Source: Epiperipatus broadwayi (taxonomy: Eukaryota > Onychophora > Udeonychophora > Euonychophora > Peripatidae). From it: a DNA stretch of 64,000 bases. The stretch is taken from positions 5,935,011-5,999,010 of the forward strand of contig JAQFVV010006221.1 in NCBI GenBank assembly GCA_028023455.1. Reading direction: 5' to 3'. Positions 12,300 through 23,523 of the stretch are shown in pieces. Both the position numbers and the translations under genes were made by a program. Within the stretch, counting starts at the first letter, position 1, and every line of letters begins with the position of its first letter. The notes under the pieces were generated by a model. The model was not told the origin of the DNA. It did not search any database and saw only the letters and a program-made list of their open reading frames with translations.

Positions 12300-13060
12300 C
12301 AAACCCCAACTTGTGTCAAATTAAATGTTTGCAAACTAAATTTAACTATAAATGTTAACTACGCCCACTTCAAATACAGATAGAAACATTCACTGATTTA
12401 TTATAAATAGACATTTTATCCATGGATTGCTTTCTAGAAGAAATTAAGAAGAGAAGTGAAATATGAACTATTTGAATTGATTGTTGTACGTTATTGTCTG
12501 GATAACTATGTTTTTTTCATTTTATTAATGATTCTCATTTAAATATTTTAATTTGTCTTAATAAAATATCTAGCATTAACACCAACTTTTCATTGTACGA
12601 TTTTTAATTTTAGTTTATTAGATTTTATTATTAAAAAGATTGTTTTAAGAAATGTATAAATTACATTTGGCAATATGCTTGTTTAATAGTTAAGCCCAAG
12701 GATAAGTCATATAAATTAATTGACAGGAAAACATAATTCCCACTCTTACTTTTAGTTATTTGCTGCAAATCTATGGTATGCAATGGACAGAAGAAAGCAT
12801 ATTTTCTAAAATATTGGTTTTAGTTATTTGTTATGAATCTATGAGATGCAACGGAATCAGAGATCTATAAATCCTGGCACCCTCTTAAGTAAATGAAAAA
12901 CTGATTCAGCTGGCAATTTGAATACTAATAAAATATTAGGTCAGTTAATCAGGAAATATAACTATGTTCTTGAGATATCTAAATTCATACATGAACTGAA
13001 GATTCTTCTTTTTCATAGTTTTATTAACTAGCACTTTATAGTTCATAATATAAGGCCTAA
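12300..13060. other. Anonymous AT-rich sequence
   Basis: A near-repeat of TTAGTTATTTG-TG-(A)ATCTATG occurs at about 12752 and 12822. No gene or RNA was recognised. Confidence 0.45.
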
Positions 13061-13195
13061 ATTGAAATGTAAAACATTACAATATTAAATCATTCAGTCT
13101 ATATTCATTTCTTTTAATAATCTCATTAATACTTATAAAATATTAAAATTTACTTAGTTTAATATTTAAACTATGTATTGGTCAATGATCATTAA
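13060..13195. repeat. Third copy of family F repeat
   Basis: It matches 11090-11210 over the CATTTCTTTTAATAATCTCATTAA and AAACTATGTATTGGTCAATGA blocks. It abuts the family C array. Confidence 0.5.
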
Positions 13196-13219
13196 TGTCC
13201 AGAAAATATAAGTTGCAAT

Positions 13220-14345
13220 ATTCATAAATATTAATTCTTATTAAGTGCAATGTTAGCACATAATACCTATATAAAGCTAAAGCTTTAGTACATGCACCTT
13301 GAGTGCTTAATTTTAGCAAGAGACCTCTACAAATCATAACATGAGATTCGACTTTATAAAGATAAGAGGGACCTCCTCTTATCTCTAACATATTTTTTTT
13401 AATTATATAGGCAAATCTAAAGCATTTTGATTTGGGAGCATGAAGCTAATAAATTCTTCACTGATTAAGTCCACTATTTCTATTAAACATTAACATTCAC
13501 AAAATCTTTTGATTTACAACGAGTCAATATTCAGATATTAAATTTAGAAATATTTTGAATCAATTTAAAGTTATAAATATTAATTCTTATTAAGCGCAAT
13601 GTCAGCACGTAATACTTATATAAAGCTAAAGCTTTAATACATGCGCCTTGAGTGCTTAATTTTAGCAAGAGACCTCTACAAGTCATAACATGAGATTCGA
13701 CTTTATAAAGATAAGAGGGACCCCCTCTTATCTCTAACCTATTTTTTTTAATTATATAGGCAAATCTAAAGCATTTTGATTTGGGAGCATGAAGCTAATA
13801 AATTCTTCACTGATTAAGTCCACTATTTCTATTAAACATTAACATTCACAAAATCTTTCGATTTACAACGAGTCAATATTCAGATATTAAATTTAAAAAT
13901 ATTTTGAATCAATTTAAAGTTATAAATATTAATTCTTATTAAGTGCAATGTCAGCACATAATATTTATATAAAGCTAAAGCTTTAGTACATGCGCCTTGA
14001 GTGCTTAATTTTAGCAAGAGACCTCTACAAATCATAACACGAGATTTGACTTTATAACTTTAAATTGATTCAAAATATTTCTAAATTTAATATCTGAATA
14101 TTGACTCGTAAATCAAAAGATTTTGCGAATGTTATTGTTTAATAGAAATAGTGGACTTAATCAGTGAAGAATTTATTAGCTTCATGCTCTCAAATCAAAA
14201 TGCTTTAGATTAGCCTATATAATTAAGAAAAATAGGTTAGAGATAAGAGGGGGTCCCTCTTATCTTTATAAAGTCGAATTTCGTGTTATGATTTGGAGAG
14301 GTCTCTTGCTAAAATTAAGCACTCAAGGCGCATGTAATATTCATA
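13220..14345. repeat. Family C tandem array (three copies of a 349 bp unit) followed by an inverted copy
   Basis: The motif CATGC(A/G)CCTTGAGTGCTTAAT starts at 13291, 13640 and 13989, giving an exact 349 bp period twice. At about 14055 the third unit breaks and the sequence continues as the reverse complement of the unit to about 14335 (ending AAGCACTCAAGGCGCATG). Each unit holds a strong hairpin: GATAAGAGGG pairs with CCCTCTTATC around a short loop. Copies at 3.7 kb and a relative at 32.5 kb change the stem in step, keeping it paired. No protein is encoded and no hammerhead core is present on either strand. Confidence 0.85.
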
Positions 14346-14552
14346 AAGAAATATTGCATCATAATTTGGGGGAGGATGTATTTTTAAAAGCTGAAGATTC
14401 ATATATAATACTATTAGTATTTAAGTGAAATTTACAAGATATCGGATAAACTTTCAGATTGAAAATTATGTTAATTTCTAAAACAAATTAACTAATCAAA
14501 AGACTATTATTTGATTTTAATACAAGCAAATGATTGTCATTTATTAAAACAG

Positions 14553-14800
14553 GTAAAACTCTTTATACGTATTGCCACTCAGTGCAAGCCAGAGTAATCA
14601 ATGGATGCCAGAAGGTTTGTGCATAAAATCTCCATCTAATGCCTACTCATCCAATATGCCCAAACTAGTTTCTGGCTTGTGACCTTCATCAGTGAGGAGC
14701 CTTGGATCTGAGTAGCAATACATATAGAGAGTTTTGCCTGTTTTAATAAGTTATAAGCAAGCATAAGAAAATGGTGATCATGTGATGTTTATTGGATTGT
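14553..14800 (-). mobile_element. Family B hammerhead element, foldback-ended copy
   Basis: The element opens with AAACAGGTAAAACTC and TATTGCCACTCAGTGC. It holds the ribozyme on the minus strand and closes with the inverse of the opening (AGAGTTTTGCCTGTTTT). The common outer flank GATCATGTGATGTTTATTGG follows. No protein is encoded. The inverted ends come from joining a minus-strand unit to the end of a plus-strand unit. Confidence 0.75.
14649..14707 (-). ncRNA. Type I hammerhead fold, family B copy 1
   Basis: On the minus strand: distal stem I AUCCAA/UUGGAU, core CUGAUGA, short stem II GGU/GCC around CACAA, GAAA, stem III ACU/AGU, then U as H17. The position 10.1/11.1 pair is A-A and not G-C, as in all family B copies, so cleavage may be slow or lost. 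The proximal stem I strand is UGGGC here and has lost one pair. Confidence 0.7.
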
Positions 14801-15650
14801 CATTTATTATAGTAAATGGGATGCTAAGGAGTGATTACTAATTAGTTTTAATTAAAATAATGTTCATATATTTAATATCCAGACTTAAAAATTAAGAATT
14901 AAAAATGTGCTAACTAATATTATTCTTGATTTAACTTAAATGAACATTGGTTTGTATATTTCATAATATTCTATATCTTTGGTGTTTAAGATGAGGTCAA
15001 CCATGTAATTTCTTTTTTTTTTTTGTAAAACTTGCATCTAATTTATTTTAATATAATCCTAAAACAATAATTTTTTTTAAAATTCAGGACTAGCTTTAGA
15101 AAATAATTATTTATAGGTAATTTAAAATTGTAATTTAATAAATATTTTATAAAGTGACATGGTCATTATAATACTAGAGGGAGCTGAGATAATTTAACCT
15201 TTTGTCTGATGAATTTTCTTATTGGCCAGATTGAATAAAAATTTGAGCGATTTGATTTGTTAAATATGGATCTAGCCTGTTTCCTTTCAATGTACAATAA
15301 TTAGAATTGTTTTAATTTAGCTTCTAAAATTGAATTATTTTACATTCAAATTGATTAAATGTAACAAAAAATTTAAAATAATGTTAATAACTGAAGAAAA
15401 ACATATGAAAAATAGCCTACAGTAAAACAAAGGAATTATATTTCAACCAATCATCTTGTGAAAATGTCAGTAATTTCTTGTGTCTTAGAAATTACGATAG
15501 CTGATTATTCACTTCTATTATCTTTTTTCATCCAAAATTAAATATTTTAAATAAAAATCTAAAAGTAGGCACATTATTAGTCAATATAGTATAAAAAGTA
15601 ATCATAAAATCCATAAATATTTATGAAAAATAGTTGCATTTTGCTAGCTG
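14800..15650. other. Anonymous AT-rich sequence
   Basis: No gene, RNA gene or clear repeat was recognised. Confidence 0.45.
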
Positions 15651-15654
15651 TCAC

Positions 15655-16215
15655 TGAATGTCATTGATAAGCAAATAGCGGTCAACATTATTCACTTGTC
15701 TTGAATATAGTCACTTTTCCTTGATTATTCTTTTAAAATTTAAAAAAATTTGAATCAAAGTTTATTTTTAAGTAAATTAATATAAAACTTAATTGTGAAT
15801 GTAAAAAATTATGATAAATATATTTATTTATGTTCAAAATCTGTTACAAAAGCAATAGCACTCAATGTTATTCACTTGTCTTGAATAGCAGTCTGGCACT
15901 ATTTACATTTTCTTGATTATTCTTGTAAAATTTAAAACTTTTCAAATCAAAGTTTATATTTAAGTAAATTAATGTAAAAACTTAATTATGAATGAAAAAA
16001 ATTATGAGAAATATATTAATTTACATTCAAACTCTATTACAAAAGCAATAGTGGTCCAGTCCTATTCACTTTTGCTTGATTATTCTTCTTGTAAAATTTA
16101 AAAATTTTCAAATCAAATTTTATATTTAGATAAATTAATATAAAAACTTAATTATGAGTGTAAAAAATTATGAGAAATATATTTATTTAGATTCAAAATC
16201 TATTACGAAAGCATA
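15655..16215. repeat. Diverged tandem repeat, three units of ~180-195 bp
   Basis: The motifs TTATTCACTTGTCTTGAAT, TTGATTATTCTT and AAGTAAATTAAT, followed by TGAGAAATATATT, recur in order in units starting near 15670, 15852 and 16045. The units are diverged and AT-rich, like an old satellite fragment. No coding content. Confidence 0.75.
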
Positions 16216-16600
16216 AAACATTTTTGTTTGATTTATGACTTTGACAGTTAGAAATGCCTGGAGAACAGTAGCCAAAGTTGATAGTCAATGTTTTGTGGCA
16301 CTTTATAAGGGGAAAGAGGTGGGACTATATACAATAGACCGCAATGAAAAAACAATTTTTTGTGAATAATACTGCCAATAGCATTTTTTTGGGAATTAAA
16401 ACTTAAATACCGATAAAACTAAAAATCTATGATAAAATAAGTGTAAAATAGCAAAAATGTGACCAAAAATGGCTGGTAGATGGTACAAATTTTTCTCAGT
16501 TTCCAGTTCAAATTTCTGAAAAAAAAACATAGTCATCCTCAGATACGTTTTCACCAAAAAAAGTCTCCCACAGCATCTAAAAGTTTGGCCACCCTTGTTC
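16215..16600. mobile_element. Probable non-autonomous hAT element, right end
   Basis: The right end reads AAAAGTTTGGCCACCCTTG at 16581-16599. Its reverse complement, CAAGGGTGGCCAAACTTTT, resembles the terminal inverted repeats of hAT elements, which commonly begin CAGNGGTGGCCAAAC. The matching left end and 8 bp duplication were not located, so the left boundary is approximate. Confidence 0.4.
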
Positions 16601-16959
16601 TATATTGTGAAATAGAAGTGATGTTATTCATAATATATCCATTTTGAATTTAAGATTGTACAAGAATTCATAAATACATGTATAGTTAATGAATTATCAA
16701 TAAAGCAAGTCATATATAATGTGACATTGCTTTTATAAGCTTGTATTTACAAAAATGTACACTGTCTGTATTATAGTTAATGAAGAATATGTAAAGTTAG
16801 GAAATGAAGATGGAAGATGTGTTAAATTTGTATTTATTATATTTAAATAAATGTAATGAGAACATTTTTTAAAAATTAAGGTAATTAAATTATGAGTATT
16901 GAAATTATTGCAAAGATTAATGATATGTTAGACAGGATAGAAAATTAGTTATTCAATTA

Positions 16960-17280
16960 AAGGAAATATATCAAATGCAGATAATACAAATTTATGTCCA
17001 GTTAGTTGTAATTGTAATGAAGTAGAATAAATTTATATAGATGTACAGAATGCTTTTTGATCAATCCAAATAATATTTTATAAATGCCAAAAGAAAAAAT
17101 CAAGGAGGCTTTCTTCATTGCTAGTGACATAAATGCTATAAATAGAAAAGACACGTGTTTTGCAATTTCAAAAAAAGAGGATGGTCTGAGGTATTTTGCA
17201 TAAATTTGCATACAGTGAGTTTAATACATATTAAGGCTATGAATATGGAGTAAACAGGCTTTGAAAATGCTTAGCCATTA
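16960..17280 (+). pseudogene. Penelope-like element, 3' fragment (GIY-YIG endonuclease C-terminus)
   Basis: The plus strand reads KEKIKEAFFIASDINAINRK and then TCFAISKK at 17090-17176. This is the terminal segment seen also in the copies at 31.6 and 57 kb, where it follows a GIY-YIG domain. The 3' end keeps the stem-like GGAG...CTTTGAAAATGCTTAGCC block shared by all three. The open frame antisense to it (17002-17211, minus) is a shadow. Confidence 0.7.
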
Positions 17281-17533
17281 TTAAGATTTAAAATTTAATA
17301 ATTTCACCTTTATACACTGAAGCGTTTATCGACAAAATGAGTCATAGTAGTGAATTTTCAGGAGGGGGGGAAGCATATTGTGAATTTTTTTTTTTTTAAA
17401 ATCTTAACTGAAAATGGACATGGAATCATCCAAATGAAGATGATACAGCAAGGATTATATTTTGTCTAGCTGAGAATATGTATAAGTTAATAAAAGTAGC
17501 AAACTGTCCATACAGTAGTGCCATTAAGTGCAA

Positions 17534-17592
17534 ATCCAAGGCTCCTCACTGATGAAAGCCACAAGCTAGAAATTAGTCTGGGGATGTTGGAT
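17534..17592 (+). ncRNA. Type I hammerhead fold, family B copy 2a
   Basis: AUCCAA/UUGGAU distal stem I, CCUCA/UGGGG proximal stem I, core CUGAUGA, stem II AGC-CACAA-GCU, GAAA, stem III AUU/AGU and GUC cleavage triplet. Relative to other copies stem II has changed on both strands (GGC/GCC to AGC/GCU), a compensatory pair change. The 10.1/11.1 position is A-A. Confidence 0.8.
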
Positions 17593-17976
17593 GAGTAGGC
17601 ACTAGATAATGATTTTACACACAAAGCTTCCTGCAGTCATTGATTATGAAGGCTTGCATTTGGTGGCACTACTGTATGGAGATTTTACTACTCTTATTAA
17701 CAGCATGTGTAAGCATATGAAATGGTGATCATGGGATGTTATTATGGTTTTATACCTATCCTGCTGATACTGTGGTTTTTGAAAAACCAAAGGCAACAAA
17801 ATGTGTAGATGCTGAAATGAGTTCAGATCTATATGAATGTACGAATGAATGAACTTGGTTGAAAATGTAATGGTGTTTTTATCTTGGGGCTTTTAGCTTT
17901 ATGGTTAACCAAATAGGTAAAAGATGGTTGCTGGAGGGTTGCATTAGATCCTAAGATCTAGATGTAATGCTCTCAA

Positions 17977-18035
17977 ATCCAAGGCTTCTCACTGATGTAA
18001 GTCACAAGCTAGAAACTAGTCTGGGGATATTGGTT
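17977..18035 (+). ncRNA. Type I hammerhead fold, family B copy 2b (core mutated)
   Basis: Same fold as copy 2a, 443 bp downstream. The core reads CUGAUGU (A9 changed to U), stem II AGU/GCU, stem III ACU/AGU, triplet GUC. The distal stem I 3' strand is UUGGUU. A short direct duplication of GGGGATATTGGTTGAGTAG follows immediately. Probably inactive because of the core change. Confidence 0.7.
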
Positions 18036-18349
18036 GAGTAGGGGGATATTGGTTGAGTAGCATTAGATAGAGAGATTTTATGTGCAAACCATTCTGCATC
18101 CATTAATTATGAAGGCTTGCACTTGGTAGAATTACTTTATGTAGAGTTTGCTAGTCTTATTAACAACATGTGTAAGCATATTAAATGGTGATCATGTGAT
18201 GTTTTGCATATGTATAGTTCAAAGTTATAAAGTATTAATAGATTCATTTTGAAAACAAAATGTAGGGTATGTGTTAATGTGTAAGCTAAAAATGCAAAAG
18301 CAAGCAATAAAGGCAATGTTAATAGTCAGTATTTCTAACTTTTAGAAAT

Positions 18350-19175
18350 ATTCTAAGGAAGTCAAACTAGAACTCGCAAATTATTTTGAAATATTAACTG
18401 AACTTGAAGATGATTTCTACTTGAATGATATCAATATGAAACTAATGAAACTAGAGTTGTAAAACACTCATCAGTAAATTTTCAATTAACTTCAAAGCAG
18501 TACACAATGAAAAGAAGTTATATGAATCATTGAAAAGTGATTCATTTTGTAGAATATGGTATGGAAAATAAAATGTTGCACAGTGAAATATAACTATGAA
18601 GTGAAAAGGAAAGCTATAAAAGGGAATAAAAGTATCAAGAATCTAAAACAATATCATCATATTTGAAGAAAAGTTGTTTTAATAATAATAAGAAAAGATG
18701 ACTTGTTTAGGAAAAAGAAGGCCATGATGTGTGTTGAATAATTCTACAAAAAGTTATTTAGTAATAAAAAATAATAATTACAACATTTTTTTGAAATTCA
18801 AAATATTTTAAATGAAAAGATGAGACATACAAGTAAATCCATGAAGAATGAAAAAGCTCTGGAAGATTATCAAATTGATATAAATATTTCATAAGAAGGG
18901 TGTCTAAATGATAAGAATTTATCAAATAATTGAAAGAACAAACAAAAAATGAAAAGACTGATTCTAGAAATTACTGACCTTTCAATTTTCTGTCAAATCT
19001 ATAAAAGTTTTTATAAACTGGATTTAAAACTGGTTAAAATGGTAGATAATACATTGAATTTATAGATTATGGGGGGGGGGGGATTAATTTAATTCTACAA
19101 GCACTTTGATAATGATTATAGGTTTGGAACATTATGATATAGATCAAGAATATTATCAAATTCTGAAGAATATTT
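18350..19175 (+). pseudogene. RTE-type LINE reverse transcriptase fragment, heavily decayed
   Basis: Frame-shifted plus-strand translation includes SRNYRPFNFLSNLYKVF-like sequence at about 18965-19010. It ends in NIYQ-(D)-ATA at 19170, which lines up with KNIYQDATAII of the LINE at 2.8 kb. A run of 12 G interrupts it at 19071-19082. The LINE is then cut by a SINE insertion. Same lineage as the 2.0-5.8 kb element but in opposite orientation. Confidence 0.6.
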
Positions 19176-19442
19176 ATCAAATGCAACAGGATGGCTCAGT
19201 TGGGTAGTGTGTTACCTTAAAATTCAATACTCAAGAATCTAAGGGTCCAGGTTCGATTCCCATGCTATTACTGTCACTGGTCAGGCCAGCAACACCCGAG
19301 GAAGAATATCTCTTGAAACATTGTCCATATACTAACCTGTTTGATGTTCTATTACTAACAGTTGAATGTATTTGGAATATTTAAATAAAGTTAATTTTTT
19401 CTAAAGACATTCAATACTCATGTTAGATGATGGAAATAGTCC
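19176..19442 (+). mobile_element. tRNA-derived SINE (family T2)
   Basis: The head holds an A box (TGGCTCAGTTGGG) and a strong B box (GGTTCGATTCC) about 60 bp apart. The body ACTGGTCAGGCCAGCAACACC follows, and the 3' part is ACAGTTGAATGTATTTGG...AAAGACATTCAATACTC. The element sits inside a LINE reverse-transcriptase fragment. The A and B boxes are intact, so Pol III transcription is possible. Two other copies (23.5-23.9 and 63.5-63.9 kb) are inverted dimers. Confidence 0.85.
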
Positions 19443-20265
19443 AAACAATAAATACAACAAGTACGATTGTATATATATAAACAAATAACTTATTTTTATA
19501 TATAGAACTTTGTTTTCATTTTTAAACCTGTCAATAATTAAAATATAGTCTTAAATAAACAAGTCTTGAACTTTATAAAATGTTTGATATTTTTTTAACA
19601 ATTGTAGTCAACGTTTCTTATAATAGAGTAACTTTAAACCGGCTCTGTTTGTATTTTGTATATATATTTTTCTATCTGTAGAATAATTATAATAAAGTAA
19701 TGAAAGATTTCGTTTACTATTAAAACAAAATTACTTGAAGTAAAATACTTTTGTTACTTAAAATTTATTTTAAGTACACAGAAAAAATTGTTTAGACATA
19801 GAATTGTTTTCCTACTTTAGTGATACACATACATTTATTGTTGATGTATTAACCTTAATTTATTTATGTTAAGTGCTCTTCTGGAAAACAACTTTTACGA
19901 GTTCAAAAAGTCTTTTAATAAGGGACACTGTGATCAAACAATAAACACATCAACCACCAACTTAATAAAAATGTTATAGCATCTCTTGTTTAAATATCTT
20001 AGACAGCACGATATGAAATGTTTATTGGATAATTAATTCCTTATCTTAAAGTATACGAGTTGATTTTAAGATGTTGAAGTAGGTATATGATTAGCTCTTG
20101 AATTTGGTGAATAATATTAAAAATATGGGTAACCATGGAAAACTATGATTGATGATGATCAAGAGTAATAATACTCTATTTACTTAATCTTCTTTCAGAC
20201 AATATAGTTAACATGCATGGATAACAAAAACATTGTATAGCAAAACTTGATAATCAATAATTTAG
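19443..20265. other. Anonymous AT-rich sequence
   Basis: No gene, RNA or repeat family was recognised. Confidence 0.45.
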
Positions 20266-20269
20266 TATC

Positions 20270-20700
20270 CAGAGTTTAGAGATGTCTGCCCATCCCTTGT
20301 ATATGTATTAAAAGGATTGTCCTGTACACGAGGGATCAGATTGGCTTTAGGTCAACATGGGTGTGACAAGAATCTCGGCCTCAGATTTTCAATTGGATGG
20401 ACAGTTGAAGAGTTGGAGTGTGGAGTGTGAATTGAAGCCTGTCCATTAAAGTATGAAGATTAGCTATTTTAATATATATCTGAGCACTTATTGCATATAT
20501 GTGTAGAGATGATAATCTGGACCAACTGATGATTGCTGGTTTAGCATGAAATATCTATATTGGTGATTATTTATCTTTTCGACATATATGTGTTCAAGTG
20601 TATCAGTAATATGAGATAAGAGTGGTTAGCTGTGGGTGGTCTAAAAGTCTGTGCTCATATACCCTATATATTACATATATTGATACAGGTATATAACAAG
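20270..20700 (+). mobile_element. Family A hammerhead element with tRNA-like segment
   Basis: The upstream part has GAAGAGTTGGAGTGTGGAG and GAAGCCTGTCCATTAAAG, shared with the copy at 50.4 kb. The ribozyme follows at 20512-20570. A tRNA-like stretch (GAGTGGTTAGCTGTGGGTGG ... AAAGTCTGTGCTCATATACC) then lies at about 20618-20663. In sister copies this last block reads as a good B box (GGTTCAAATCC at 50.2 kb, inverse strand). Non-coding. The order ribozyme then tRNA-like segment is the same in all copies of this subfamily. Confidence 0.75.
20512..20570 (+). ncRNA. Type I hammerhead fold, family A copy 3
   Basis: AUAAUC/GAUUAU distal stem I, CCAA/UUGG proximal stem I, intact CUGAUGA at 20526-20532, stem II UGCUG/UAGCA with a U-U at 10.1/11.1, GAAA, stem III AUA/UAU with a 2-base loop, triplet AUA. 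The distal helix differs in sequence from copies 1 and 5 but still pairs. Confidence 0.8.
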
Positions 20701-21404
20701 TCTGTATTTCAGTCATTATCCAGAGTTTTGTTTGTTATTGTTGTTTTTTTTAATGATTTATATTAACATTATTAAAATTTAAATTTAAGTAAAATGTAAA
20801 GGAATGATAAATATTTAGAAAGACATTAAAAAAAGATTTATAAAATGTGTATTCATTTAACTCATTATAAATTTTATATGTATGAACAAAAATAGCATTT
20901 GCCAAATTGTGCAGAGAAATAAATATCAGCATTACTTTTTTTATAATTTTATCATATGATACTGTATAAGTTTGATTAAGCCATAATTCATGTCATTATT
21001 AAGTTTATTTAAAACTAGCCACGTGTTAAAAGATAATTAACAGATTTGAAAATGAAATTGCTTTTAAAGTATTCTTAAAATGTTTTCATAAAAAAAAATA
21101 CAAACGAATGAAAACGTATTAGTTTTCAGGTATTAAAACTTTCATCCCGATTTTAAAAAAAATCGTAAGTGATCATTACAACATTAATTTAAAAAGAAAG
21201 ATTAATGTTTAAATCTCAACATAATGATGTTTGAATTTGCAAATATTTTTGTTGTTACTTATTTAGTACATTTATTGTGATAATAGATAATAGGATTTGG
21301 CCATTGTTTCTAATCTGTTTCCAAGAAGAAAACATTTTAAATCTTTTTTAAAATTTATTTTCAATATAAAATGTTATAATTCTCTCTTATAATAATTTTT
21401 TTTG

Positions 21405-21600
21405 TATTGTCTGCATCATCATCATCAACCATTGTCAATCCACTGCAGGATGAAGGTCTCTCCAAGTTTAATCCATCTTCTATCTTTAGCTTCTCTTCTC
21501 CACATCACCCCTGCACACTTTCTTATTTCATCTCCATCTCACATGAGGTCTCTTTCTGGGTCTTTTACAATCTCTTGGAATTCAGTTTAAGATTTGCTTC
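21405..21600 (-). pseudogene. RTE-type LINE 3' end fragment
   Basis: The minus strand encodes the very C-terminal tail of the RTE-type reverse transcriptase (AGVMWRRE-like), and ends at a (GAT)n tail near 21415-21425. The same tail occurs at 26.1-26.3 kb and in the full-length remnant at 2.0 kb. The two open frames on the plus strand are antisense. Confidence 0.7.
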
Positions 21601-21617
21601 ATTTATAAGAATGGCAA

Positions 21618-21675
21618 GTGTTAAAACAGGCAAAACTCTCCATAATGGTGATCATGTGATGCTTAATGGCAAATG
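21618..21675 (+). repeat. Deleted family B end fragment
   Basis: TTAAAACAGGCAAAACTCTCC is joined directly to GGTGATCATGTGATG. These are the inner and outer end blocks of family B with the ribozyme-bearing centre lost. Confidence 0.65.
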
Positions 21676-22491
21676 TTCTAATACCTTTCCAATTTTTTTA
21701 TTTGCATAGAATATAATCCTGTAACTTTGATCCTTTTGATAAATTAAATGAAAAAGCGTAAACAAACTCACAATTATTATTTTATGTTGCTATTTTAGAA
21801 TACCATTTTTTTTTCAGAAGTATTATTTTTGAATACGTAATAATTAAAAATCCCTTATAGAATCTATTTGTCTAAGAAAAGATTATAATGGCAGATTATT
21901 TATATATAAAAGAATAAGATGAACTATGTTCCTTTTTTTTTCCGTTAGGAGTAAAAATTTTATGTCGTTGTTAGGGGTTTTATTGGTACTTGCGAGTTTT
22001 CCTGTAAATCAAGATGGCAGCCTGTATTTTTGATAAAGCTACAGTCCCCCCATCTCCCATTGTCTACAAAAAATGCATGTTAGGAAAACATTTAATACTT
22101 ACATTTTATTTTTTTATCAACGTCCTGCAGTGATGAAAGTTGCCAGTTCAAACAAATGTGTATATAAAAGACCGAATTAAACACATTTACAATCTTGTAA
22201 AAATGAAATGAATTAATTTTGTATGTGAATATTAGATAATATTCTGATGAGGAAAAAGTTATTTGTCAAAATGTTGGTTTTGCTACTAATTTTATAACTA
22301 AACATAATAGTGTTTCATTCAGGATTGTCGAAAGAGAATAGTCATTCATAATGGAACTAGAGTTAAGAAAGTTTAATCCATAGCAGTGATACTAAAAAAC
22401 ATATTGTAAATGGACAGAATTGCATATATATATATTTTGGTTTGATTACCACTTATTATAATAAAGTAAGATTGTTAAAAGTTTACTTGTT

Positions 22492-22562
22492 GAACCCGCC
22501 AACCCGGGACAACTGCCTGTAAAGCAGCCGTCGCTGACCTCTACCACCAATGCTTGACATCA
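22492..22562 (-). mobile_element. Short tRNA-derived SINE (family T1), truncated copy
   Basis: The reverse complement carries CAAGCATTGGTGG, GAGGTCAGCGACGGCTGC and CAGTTGTCCCGGGTT of the T1 family, but stops before the second half of the B box. Confidence 0.75.
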
Positions 22563-23520
22563 CCATGTTATTTTTTTTTAATAAATATTGCCGGACTAAT
22601 TAATACTTGTGTGAAATCTCAGCGGTGAACTAATACATCAGCACCTATTTTTTTAAAATAACTCACTGTGGAAAAATTAATTACAATATTTACAGTTTAT
22701 TTTCTTTTTTTTTTTGGATATTTTTATCTTAAATAATAACAACAAAAAATAAAACATTTAGAAATAAATCATTTCCTTAAAAAATCATACTTTAAAGCTT
22801 AGATTTTTTTTTTTTTTTTAAATTATTAAAAAATTTAATTCAACTTTACTTTTAAAAATGATTATTATTCAAAGCATTATTGATTAAAAAGAAAATAACA
22901 GTATTTATTTGCTGGAAGAATTAAAGTTAGTCCCAAACGTTCAGTTGTTTTAATATTAATTCTTTTACGCCAAAATATATACATTCAACTTTATAATTCA
23001 ACAACACATAGTTTGAGTGACCTTTGAATATGAATCAATGCAAAGTCTGATCTACTCTCATACTTTGTGACAGTACTACTAATTGTTCCTAAAGTTGACA
23101 AAATATTTTATTCTTGACTTTAATCTCTAAAAACAGTTCAATATATTCTCATTTTTCTAACTATAAATCTAATTAATTTCTTTTTCTTTTATTTATTTTT
23201 AGACCGTTTATTTGAAAGTTGAAAACAGTATAGTATTATAAAAGTGACCAACTAACTCATGACTCTATAAGTATGTTATTAGAATAAGTGAAATATGATT
23301 AAGGAAAAAAACAAAACTTGAAATGTATAATATGCCATAAAACTTTAAACAGAAGCGCCTTAAAAATTCTAGCGCTTAATAAATTTATATATTTACATAT
23401 GCCATAAAGCAAAATTTTTTATTCATATTTGCAATAAAATAAACCAAGAATAAATATATCACATAGATAATTAAATATTGTTTACCTGAATGTTTGTGAT
23501 GATAGTGTTTTAATTGTTAT
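22563..23520. other. Anonymous AT-rich sequence
   Basis: Several poly-T runs occur. No gene or RNA was recognised. Confidence 0.45.
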
Positions 23521-23523
23521 TTA

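Larger units (their letters stand above)
17500..18215 (+). mobile_element. Family B hammerhead element, tandem dimer (443 bp unit)
   Basis: Two complete ribozyme blocks lie head to tail with predicted cleavage sites after 17578 and 18021, so the unit is exactly 443 bp. The intervening unit holds, in order: the post-cleavage region, TGGAGAGTTTT-like outer block, GTGATCATG(G/T)GATGTT, a tRNA-like segment, GTTGCTGGAGGGTTGCATTAG and the next ribozyme. Flanks repeat the CTGTATGGAGA and GGTGATCATGTGATGTTTTG ends. The layout is that of a retrozyme integrated as a partial dimer. No open frame is present. Confidence 0.8.

Noticed and set aside
13440-13480. CTGATTAAG in family C as a hammerhead core
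   Set aside because: It lacks CUGANGA (G8 and following), has no hairpin followed by GAAA, and no pairing flanks. Not accepted as a hammerhead.
16500-16600. CAGCATCTAAAAGTTTGGCC as a gene-proximal signal
   Set aside because: It fits a hAT terminal repeat far better than any promoter or splice signal.
22492-22562. Functional tRNA gene
   Set aside because: The tRNA-like sequences at 22.5, 33.2, 36.5 and 60.0 kb lack a closed acceptor stem, vary between copies, have A-tails and two have target-site duplications. They are SINEs.
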